27,293 nucleotides of DNA, taken from positions 1 to 27,293 of the forward strand of contig CANRCI010000007.1 of assembly GCA_947629075.1 (NCBI GenBank), given 5' to 3'. Every line of letters begins with the position of its first letter. The stretch's first letter is position 1. The stretch is from an uncultured Bacilli bacterium (GTDB lineage: Bacteria; Bacillota_I; Bacilli_A; RF39; UBA660). The notes beneath the pieces were generated by a model. That model was given only the letters and a program-made list of their open reading frames with translations, was not told the DNA's origin and ran no database searches. Shown here one piece after another: positions 8,961-15,362 of the stretch. The position numbers were made by a program, and so were the translations under genes.

Positions 8961-10502
8961 TTATTTATTATCTTGATCTTTTTTCTTTTTTTTCTTCTTC
9001 TTTTTCTTTTTAGGCTTCTCATCTAGAAAATCTTCTATAGAGACAGCCTCTTCTTCATTGAATTCTGCTTGATCTTCTCCTATTTCTTCTTTAGGAATAT
9101 CTTCATCATCAATTTTAACACTAATTTCTTCTTTTAATTTTTCTTTGTATTCTAATTCTTCATTTATTTTATCCAATTCGTCCATATCTTCAAGTTTCTT
9201 TTTCTTTTTGGAAGGAGCTCTAATTAGATTAATAAGAATTACTAAATAAGTCAAGATAAGAAGAGCAGTAAGACCAATTATTATGTATTTATATAATTTA
9301 ATATCATCATTATTGGTAACATCTTTTTCTTCTTCTTTTTCTATCTCTGGTTTAATTTCAGAATATCTTTGAACTGTCTTTTCTTTTAAATCGTATTTAT
9401 AAACATTGGTTTCATTATTTTCTACATTAGTTGCGTAAAAATAAGCATAATCTTTATCGTTTTTAGCTTGATAAGCAGTAACTTCTTTATCATCGATAGT
9501 AATAGTAGTTTTATCCATACCTTTTATTTCTTGATCAGAAATTGATAGAGTAGAAGTGTTAAATGTAAATCCATTATATGGTTTATATTCACCATCATCA
9601 TACATAAATAATTTAATATTACCATCAGTATCTTTTAATCCGATAAGGAATAAGCTTTCATTACTATTACTAAGAGCTGGAACTTCATCTTCTCCAATTT
9701 TGATTGTACTAGCTTTAAATAAATCGCTTGGACTCTTTAGTTCGTTGCTCTTTCTTACAACTGTGTAATCTTGATCATCAACTTTAACATTGATCGGTTT
9801 TAGTTCTTTAACAGTAACATTGATCGTATAGGTACGAGTACTACCGTTTTCAGCAGTAACTCTAACGGTTAGACGATTAAGTCCATCTTTGACACTGATA
9901 TTTCCAACACCGCTTACTGAAGCACTGGAATCACTTTTAGTAGCACGAATTCTAACACTTGTCGTATTAGCGTCGACATTAACGGTATAACTGTTGACGT
10001 CTTTACTAAATTTAGGAGATAGAGCATAGTTATCAATACTTAGACTAGATAAGTAATTGTTACTCGAATAACTAGCTTGTAATTCTTCTTGCGTAATTAT
10101 TTTTACACTTTTTGATTTACTGGCAAAGCTTATTTCATTATCACCTTCCCAGGCAGCTCCAGTTCCTTGGAAAGAGAATTTAGCAGTTCCAGATTTTTTG
10201 GCTTTAAATGTAAAACTATAAGTTTTTGATTTTGTCGAAGAGTCAAATACTGGAGCACCACTTTTACTACCACTTGTTAGAGATAGCATTGAATCGTCAT
10301 ATGAAATAGCATATTGTAAAGCTACCATTCCAACTGATGAGGAAACTTTAACGGTAAAAGTTACTGAATTTCCTACGACTACTTGTGATTTGTTGGAAGA
10401 GATAGAAACGCTTCCACTAGCAGCTTCTACTTTTAGAGGCATTACTGTGACTAGTAGAGTAAAAGCCAAGAATACCGACAATATTTTTTTTATTACTTTC
10501 AT
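8961..10502 (-). CDS. Membrane-anchored cohesin-domain scaffold with cadherin-like domain
   Basis: 513 residues. Signal peptide 1-28 (cleavage near VEA-AS). At 31-136 is a domain with the cohesin pattern: a VVVGNSVTFTVKVSS strand pair, MVALQYAISYDDSMLSLTSG, then TYSFTFKAKKSGTAKFSFQG. A cadherin-like beta-sandwich (PF12733-type) follows at about 148-231, starting YLSSLSIDNYALSPKF and ending YTINVTV. A further beta-rich region covers 235-380. One membrane helix (about 405-427) is followed by a charged cytoplasmic tail, acidic at about 436-495 and then 11 consecutive Lys (498-508). There is no cysteine. Cohesins bind dockerins, and the gene just upstream encodes a dockerin-bearing glucosaminidase, so I infer it tethers that enzyme to the membrane. 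It lies 10 nt after the upstream gene and 12 nt before the LCP gene. The cohesin call is from pattern only; another Ig-like domain is possible. Confidence 0.82.
   Translation of the reverse strand: MKVIKKILSVFLAFTLLVTVMPLKVEAASGSVSISSNKSQVVVGNSVTFTVKVSSSVGMVALQYAISYDDSMLSLTSGSKSGAPVFDSSTKSKTYSFTFKAKKSGTAKFSFQGTGAAWEGDNEISFASKSKSVKIITQEELQASYSSNNYLSSLSIDNYALSPKFSKDVNSYTVNVDANTTSVRIRATKSDSSASVSGVGNISVKDGLNRLTVRVTAENGSTRTYTINVTVKELKPINVKVDDQDYTVVRKSNELKSPSDLFKASTIKIGEDEVPALSNSNESLFLIGLKDTDGNIKLFMYDDGEYKPYNGFTFNTSTLSISDQEIKGMDKTTITIDDKEVTAYQAKNDKDYAYFYATNVENNETNVYKYDLKEKTVQRYSEIKPEIEKEEEKDVTNNDDIKLYKYIIIGLTALLILTYLVILINLIRAPSKKKKKLEDMDELDKINEELEYKEKLKEEISVKIDDEDIPKEEIGEDQAEFNEEEAVSIEDFLDEKPKKKKKKKKKKKDQDNK
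10095..10412 (-). other. Cohesin-like domain
   Basis: Encodes residues 31-136 of the membrane-anchored protein. It has beta-strand-rich spacing and the AISYDDSMLSLTSG motif characteristic of cohesins (compare the typical cohesin pattern L-x-Y-D-P-x-V-L). It is placed outside the membrane, N-terminal to a cadherin-like domain. Confidence 0.75.
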
Positions 10503-10512
10503 TTATTTCCTC

Positions 10513-12522
10513 CTATGATTGTGAAATGTTACTAGTTTTTAACAAGTGTTTTTGAATTTTACCTAAATCGATGATATTAATTTTTCCGTTTTTATCAACA
10601 TCGGCAGCTTCAGAATAAGCACCACTTAATTTACTTTGATTTAATAGATGCTTTTGAACTTTACCCAAATCGACAATGCTTATTTTGCCATCACCGTTTT
10701 CATCTCCATATATTACTATTGATAGAATTTTAGATTCATTACCGGATTTGATAATTAATTTATCACCTGTAACTAAAGTACCACTTGTTTTAGCTTTATT
10801 GTTTTTATCATGGATATTAATACTAGCTTGGGGATTAGCTTTTTCTAATTTATCGATCATCGTTGATACACCGCTACCTAGAGTTAAATTCCAAATGTAA
10901 TTGTTATCGCTTTTATATCCAGCACTAGTTATCGTTTTAGCGATTGTTGGAGCAGAGGTGTTATCGTTACTTGAACCAGTACTTGTAGCTGGAGCAGCGG
11001 CTTTATTAATCGTTATCTTATAAGTTTTAACATTACCGTTTTGAGCTGTTACTTTGACATTAGCCGTAGTAGTATTTGATGATAATTTAATAGTACCAGC
11101 ACCACTTATAGTTGCATTTTTATTAACTGTAGTACCAGCTATTTTAGCACTGGTTGCGTTATATGCCACTGTTACTTTGTAACTTGTATTAGCGCCATCG
11201 AAATTAGTTACTGATTTACCATCGACAGTTAACGTTTTTAAATAGTTATTAGGGTTACCTTCTTTAGGAAGAGAGGTACTACTTGGTATACCACTATAAA
11301 CTGGAATAGTGAATACAAATGGATAATCTAACATGCCCATACTTTGATAAGATGTCTTAGTCGTCTTAGCTTGTGAGTAAGGAGCTTCGATATTCTGTTG
11401 ATATTGATGACCATATCCTTTGGAATTTCCATTCTTTTTAACATTCCATTTTTGAAGATAAAGTGAATGTTGTCCAGCATTAATATAGCCATTTACAATC
11501 CATTTAGCTCCACCTTCAATTGCTTTTTGTGGGGTTGTCCATCCTTGTTCTTTAGCATATTTTAGTCCTTTATAAACGGCATCACTTCCAGCGGTTGCCT
11601 GAATATTGAAGAAATTATAAGCTCCATTATATTTACCATCAGTAGCGGTACTACTAGAAAGTCCTACTTCTTGACGAGCAAGAGAAGCTAAGTAAACCGG
11701 AGATACGTTATAAAGTTTAGCAGCACTCATAAAGTAAGGAACGTATTGTTGCATAAAACTACTAGTTAAAACTCCTTTGACTGCTGTTTCGGTCTGATAA
11801 GATGGGTAGTATAAAACATCCTCAAACATAAAGACACGATCTTCAACTAAGAAGTTTCTAGGATCCATGAAGTATGCCACTGTTGCTTCATTGGCTTGAT
11901 ACCAAGTACTACCATCATAAACCGTAAATTTATCAGTGTACCAGTTATAATCACCATCGGCAGTAGATAAGAAAGCTTTACTACCATCTCTTAGTGATTG
12001 ATATAGGCTTCTAGTAGGGTACATTTCATTCTTTAAAGTCGTTGCCCAATTGTCCTTAGTTTGGACTGATACGAATACCCAGTTGGGATGAGACTTGTGT
12101 AATGATTTTAATTTAGTTTTATAACTACTAGGAAATCCTTGTTCATCTAGATAATCATCAAATTGACTATCAGTCATCTTAGCCATATCTGATGAAGGAA
12201 CGGTAGTAGTGGTAGTCTGTTCTTCAACGTATTTACTACAAGCATAACCAGTACTCCCATTATAGGTGATATTTGTCCAAATGCCAGTTGAACATCCTGT
12301 TGAACCATCAGCTGTTTTTTTAGTAGAATTAATCGTAACTATAGCATTATGGGGAACAGTTGTGATCTTGTCATAAGTAGTTCCAGCATTCTTTCTCAAA
12401 ACTACACCTGTAGTAGAAGAAATTCTTCCTGTCTTAGTAGCTGAAGCAGGTTCAATATTTATAAAAAAAGTTGTAAATAAAATAAAAAGGGAAATATATA
12501 TAATCGTTTTTTTCTTTTTCAT
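10513..12522 (-). CDS. Secreted N-acetylglucosaminidase (autolysin) with SH3 and C-terminal dockerin
   Basis: 669 residues. Signal peptide 1-28. SH3-like wall-binding domain at about 30-100, containing a Cys77/Cys95 pair. A Thr-rich linker leads to the glucosaminidase region at about 115-400: SHPNWVFVSV, FMDPRNFL, and YLASLARQEVG with the probable catalytic Glu285, then NFFNIQA and GGAKWI. It should cleave peptidoglycan glycan strands. A cadherin-like domain (about 427-508) and a spacer module (about 527-604) precede a type I dockerin (606-665) with two calcium loops, DENGDGKISIVD (607-618) and DVDKNGKINIID (641-652). I place the start at ATG 12522: GGAGG (12529-12533) is 6 nt before it, whereas the in-frame TTG at 12528 directly abuts that site. 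It is first in a three-gene operon with its own promoter. Domain calls for SH3, glucosaminidase and dockerin are strong. Confidence 0.92.
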   Translation of the reverse strand: MKKKKTIIYISLFILFTTFFINIEPASATKTGRISSTTGVVLRKNAGTTYDKITTVPHNAIVTINSTKKTADGSTGCSTGIWTNITYNGSTGYACSKYVEEQTTTTTVPSSDMAKMTDSQFDDYLDEQGFPSSYKTKLKSLHKSHPNWVFVSVQTKDNWATTLKNEMYPTRSLYQSLRDGSKAFLSTADGDYNWYTDKFTVYDGSTWYQANEATVAYFMDPRNFLVEDRVFMFEDVLYYPSYQTETAVKGVLTSSFMQQYVPYFMSAAKLYNVSPVYLASLARQEVGLSSSTATDGKYNGAYNFFNIQATAGSDAVYKGLKYAKEQGWTTPQKAIEGGAKWIVNGYINAGQHSLYLQKWNVKKNGNSKGYGHQYQQNIEAPYSQAKTTKTSYQSMGMLDYPFVFTIPVYSGIPSSTSLPKEGNPNNYLKTLTVDGKSVTNFDGANTSYKVTVAYNATSAKIAGTTVNKNATISGAGTIKLSSNTTTANVKVTAQNGNVKTYKITINKAAAPATSTGSSNDNTSAPTIAKTITSAGYKSDNNYIWNLTLGSGVSTMIDKLEKANPQASINIHDKNNKAKTSGTLVTGDKLIIKSGNESKILSIVIYGDENGDGKISIVDLGKVQKHLLNQSKLSGAYSEAADVDKNGKINIIDLGKIQKHLLKTSNISQS
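10528..10707 (-). other. Dockerin type I module (two calcium-binding repeats)
   Basis: Encodes residues 606-665 of the glucosaminidase. Both loops keep ligands at positions 1, 3, 5 and 12 (D,N,D,D and D,D,N,D), and each is followed by an almost identical helix, LGKVQKHLL and LGKIQKHLL. The residues at loop positions 10-11, which govern cohesin choice in known type I dockerins, are IV and II. Confidence 0.9.
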
Positions 12523-12552
12523 TTTCAACCTCCACTTTCACTGTCTATATAT

Positions 12553-12581
12553 ATTATAATGAAAAAGGGGTTTAAAGTCCA
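12553..12581 (-). promoter_or_regulatory. Promoter of the autolysin-cohesin-LCP operon
   Basis: On the minus strand TGGACT (12581-12576), 17 bp, TATAAT (12558-12553), 30 nt before ATG 12522. The rest of the 283-bp divergent spacer (12523-12805) shows only the opposing promoter at 12746-12775; I see no convincing operator or hairpin in it. Confidence 0.65.
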
Positions 12582-12745
12582 TAAGTGATCCTTATATTTA
12601 CAATGGGATTAATGGGTTAGACACTACTTTACACTGTCAAAAAAATGATAAGTAGAACTCGATTTATAAATATGGGAAAATATGTAAATGGTAATGTCAA
12701 TCAGAAAATTATGTTTTTTCATCGGGGGTTTATAATGTTGGGTGG

Positions 12746-12775
12746 TTGAAAGTGATTAAAGTTTTGTGATATACT
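12746..12775 (+). promoter_or_regulatory. Promoter of the polysaccharide exporter genes
   Basis: TTGAAA (12746-12751), 18 bp, TATACT (12770-12775) with an extended TGA element just before it. The start codon is 30 nt downstream. Confidence 0.7.
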
Positions 12776-12805
12776 GAATTAGTATTAAGTAACGAGAGGG
12801 ATTAT

Positions 12806-13588
12806 ATGAAAAGATTTAAAGAAAATATAAAAAAGTATTATAAGTATGCAAAATATGCAGCTAAATCAGAATTAAAAGCTGAAGTTGCCAACTCATATTT
12901 GAACTGGGTCTGGTGGGTATTAGATCCAATCTGTTTTATGATTATCTATACCTTTATTGTTCAAATAGTATTTAAGACTAGTGAGCAATATTTTCCAGTA
13001 TTTGTTTTTATCGGTCTTACTGCTTGGAACTTCTTCAATACTACTGTATCAGGCAGTGTTAAACTGGTTTCAGCTAATAAAGCAATTGTAACTAAAGTTT
13101 ATATTCCAAAATATATTCTGTTACTTGTAAAGTGTTTTAAAAACTGTTTCAAGATGTTGATATCTTGGGCATTGGTTTTAATTTTAATGCTCTTGTTTAA
13201 AGTACCATTCAGCTTTAAAATACTTTATTGGTTCCCAATAGTTATAGTTCTTTTAGTAGTAACTTTTGGTATCTCATCAATTCTATTGCATTTTGGTATT
13301 TTTGTTGAGGACTTGTTCAATGTAACTAACATTTTTCTTAAGTTAGTATTCTATCTATCTGGTGTATTCTACTCAATAAATTCAAGAATTAAAGGAGTTC
13401 TTAGACTTCTTCTTCTTAAGTGTAATCCAATTGCATTTGTAATGGACCAATTCAGAAGAGTTATGTTGTATAATCAGATTCCTAGTTTTAAGTGGTTAGG
13501 TATTTGGTTTGTAATAGGAATAATTTTAAGTGCTATTGGTATATCAATAATCCACAAATATGAAAATAGTTATGCGAAGGTGATATAG
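12806..13588 (+). CDS. Polysaccharide/teichoic acid ABC exporter, permease (TagG/Wzm-like)
   Basis: 260 residues with an amphipathic N-terminus (about 1-30) and about six hydrophobic segments, the ABC-2 export permease layout. The family's N-terminal region is visible as KAEVANSYLNWVWWVLDPI, followed by FVFIGLTAWNFF. Late segments include FYLSGVFYSI and LLKCNPIAFVMDQFRR, typical of the TagG/RfbA/KpsM group. With its ATPase partner, whose ATG is 1 nt past this stop, it should move a lipid-linked glycopolymer across the membrane. It is the first gene of the forward half of the envelope island, divergent from the autolysin operon. A weak AGAGGG ribosome site precedes the ATG. Whether the substrate is teichoic acid or capsule cannot be read from sequence. 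Confidence 0.93.
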   Translation: MKRFKENIKKYYKYAKYAAKSELKAEVANSYLNWVWWVLDPICFMIIYTFIVQIVFKTSEQYFPVFVFIGLTAWNFFNTTVSGSVKLVSANKAIVTKVYIPKYILLLVKCFKNCFKMLISWALVLILMLLFKVPFSFKILYWFPIVIVLLVVTFGISSILLHFGIFVEDLFNVTNIFLKLVFYLSGVFYSINSRIKGVLRLLLLKCNPIAFVMDQFRRVMLYNQIPSFKWLGIWFVIGIILSAIGISIIHKYENSYAKVI

Positions 13589-13589
13589 T

Positions 13590-14345
13590 ATGAGAAAGAA
13601 GAAAGAAGAAAAAGAAATAGCAATTACCGTTAAAGACCTTCATATTGCATATCGTGGACTAAAAAAATTCTCAATAAAAAAATCTCTGTTACATTTAAAA
13701 ACTAGTAAATTAGAGATATTTGAGGCTGTTCGTGGAATTTCTTTTGAAGTAGAAAAAGGTAAAATTTTAGGTATAGTTGGTAAAAATGGTGGAGGAAAGA
13801 GTACTCTTTTAAGAAGTATTGCGGGAATCTTTTCACCTGATAAGGGAATTATTAATCTCCATGGCAATAGTGTTTCTCTTTTGTCTATCGGAGTTGGATT
13901 TCAACCAACTCTTACTGGTCGCGAAAATATTTATCTATCAGGACTTCTTTTGGGGTTTAGTGAAGAGCAGATCAATCAAAAGTATAATGAGATAGTTGAG
14001 TTCTCAGAACTTGGAGAATTTATTGATAAACCAGTAAAGACTTATTCTAGTGGTATGTATTCTAAATTGGCCTTCTCAATTACTGCTATCTTGGAGACAG
14101 ACATCATGTTAATCGATGAGGTTTTGAGTGTTGGAGATGTTCAATTTAGAGCTAAGAGTTACAATAAAATGCGCGAACTTATCGATGATGATACGCGTAC
14201 AGTTATAATTGTTTCACACAGTTCAGAAACTTTGCAAAGTCTATGTGATGAAGTAATTTGGATGCATGAGGGTAAAATTAAAATGCAAGGTGACCCTGAT
14301 GAAGTCATTGAAAAATATGAAGAGTTTATGAAAGTAAAGAAATAA
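13590..14345 (+). CDS. Polysaccharide/teichoic acid ABC exporter, ATPase (TagH/Wzt-like)
   Basis: 251 residues. After a Lys/Glu-rich N-terminus come Walker A GKNGGGKST (64-72), Q-loop GVGFQPTLTGREN, signature YSSGMYSKLAFSI, Walker B IMLIDEVLSVGD and H-loop VIIVSHSS. The FSIKKSLLHL insertion ahead of the core and the LSVGD D-loop are typical of TagH/Wzt ATPases that power glycopolymer export. It ends soon after the ATPase core, with no C-terminal carbohydrate-binding domain, so chain-terminus recognition as in Wzt of E. coli O9a is not expected. AAGGTGAT gives the ribosome site, overlapping the permease stop region. A strong terminator begins within its last codons. Confidence 0.95.
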   Translation: MRKKKEEKEIAITVKDLHIAYRGLKKFSIKKSLLHLKTSKLEIFEAVRGISFEVEKGKILGIVGKNGGGKSTLLRSIAGIFSPDKGIINLHGNSVSLLSIGVGFQPTLTGRENIYLSGLLLGFSEEQINQKYNEIVEFSELGEFIDKPVKTYSSGMYSKLAFSITAILETDIMLIDEVLSVGDVQFRAKSYNKMRELIDDDTRTVIIVSHSSETLQSLCDEVIWMHEGKIKMQGDPDEVIEKYEEFMKVKK

Positions 14346-14365
14346 AAAAAATTATTTCTTTTTTT
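14336..14365 (+). terminator. Terminator after the exporter ATPase gene
   Basis: A perfect 10-bp stem, AAAGAAATAA (14336-14345) with TTATTTCTTT (14352-14361), a 6-nt A loop and a T tract. It includes the stop codon. No clear promoter follows before the next gene at 14400. Confidence 0.85.
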
Positions 14366-14399
14366 GCAAGTTATCACAGTTTTTAGTAGGTGATTTATA

Positions 14400-15362
14400 G
14401 TGGTTAAAGTAAGTGTAATAGTACCATGTTTTAACGTTGAAAAATATATTAGTAAATGTTTGGATTCTTTAGTTAATCAGACCTTAGAGGATATCGAAAT
14501 CATTTTGGTCGATGATGGAAGTAAAGATAAAACGAAGGAAATCATTTCCTACTATGCTGAAAAGTATCCAGATAAAATTCACTTTTTTCCCAATCGACAT
14601 CAAGGAATAAGTAAAACTCGTAATTTTGGTATAAAACAGGCTAGAGGGAAGTACATTTCTTTCATCGATAGTGACGATTATATAGATGTCGATACATATA
14701 AAATAGCCTATTCCGAGATCAATAGACTTAAAGCTGACATCATCGTCTGGGATTACTGCATGGTATTTGAAAATGGTCGCACTAAAAGTCTCTCCATTCC
14801 AGATTTTAAACCATCATCTATCGAAGAAAATCCTGAAATAATTCTAAATGTTTCACCTTCACCTTGTAATAAATTATTCAAAAAAGAATTGTTTGAAAAA
14901 GAAAAATTTGAAGATATTAAATATGAAGATTTATTGCTTATAACTAAAATACTTATGAAGGCTAAAAAAATAGCTAAGCTGAATAAATGTCTATATTATT
15001 ATCGCGTACACTCCAACAGTGAAACGACAGTTGTGGATAAAAGAATTTTTGATATTTTAAAAATCGTCGATAAGCTAAACAAGTACTTTATGAAAGTGGG
15101 ATTTGATGATCAGGAAGTAATTGAATATTACAATGTAAAATTATTGACGATGTACAATATCCAACAACGCTGTCAAAAGGATAAAAAAATTGCCAAAGAA
15201 TTTATTGATCAATCATTTGCGTATCTAGATGATAATTTTCCTAATTGGCGACATAATAGATTTTTTAATTGCGATAACAGATTGAAAGTTATGATTAAAA
15301 AAAGTAAAGTATTCACTAAAATATATACATCGACTTATCGATTATTCAGGAGGAAAAAATGA
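14400..15362 (+). CDS. Family 2 glycosyltransferase
   Basis: 320 residues, GT-A fold. It opens with VKVSVIVPCFNVEKYISKCL, then EIILVDDGSKDKT (Asp38-Asp39 nucleotide contacts), QGISKTRNFGI, and the metal-binding DSDD at 90-93 in YISFIDSDDYID. It should transfer one sugar from a nucleotide donor to the lipid-linked polymer on the cytoplasmic face; the sugar is unknown. The start is a GTG at 14400 with GGTGAT (14389-14394) upstream. The last codons carry the ribosome site AGGAGG for the next gene, and the TGA stop overlaps that gene's ATG by 4 nt, so the two are translationally coupled. The C-terminus is basic and could touch the membrane. Confidence 0.93.
   Translation: MVKVSVIVPCFNVEKYISKCLDSLVNQTLEDIEIILVDDGSKDKTKEIISYYAEKYPDKIHFFPNRHQGISKTRNFGIKQARGKYISFIDSDDYIDVDTYKIAYSEINRLKADIIVWDYCMVFENGRTKSLSIPDFKPSSIEENPEIILNVSPSPCNKLFKKELFEKEKFEDIKYEDLLLITKILMKAKKIAKLNKCLYYYRVHSNSETTVVDKRIFDILKIVDKLNKYFMKVGFDDQEVIEYYNVKLLTMYNIQQRCQKDKKIAKEFIDQSFAYLDDNFPNWRHNRFFNCDNRLKVMIKKSKVFTKIYTSTYRLFRRKK

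Noticed and set aside
8979..9011. Phase-variable homopolymer in the cohesin gene
   Set aside because: The lysine tract mixes AAA and AAG codons, so A runs are short and slippage is less likely; it is also only a few codons from the stop.
12526..12528. TTG as the start of the glucosaminidase gene
   Set aside because: It directly abuts the GGAGG ribosome site; the ATG two codons later has ideal spacing.
12582..12745. Riboswitch or small RNA in the divergent spacer
   Set aside because: I found no stable stem, terminator or known riboswitch core here; the fragments of inverted repeat near 12620-12640 are imperfect.
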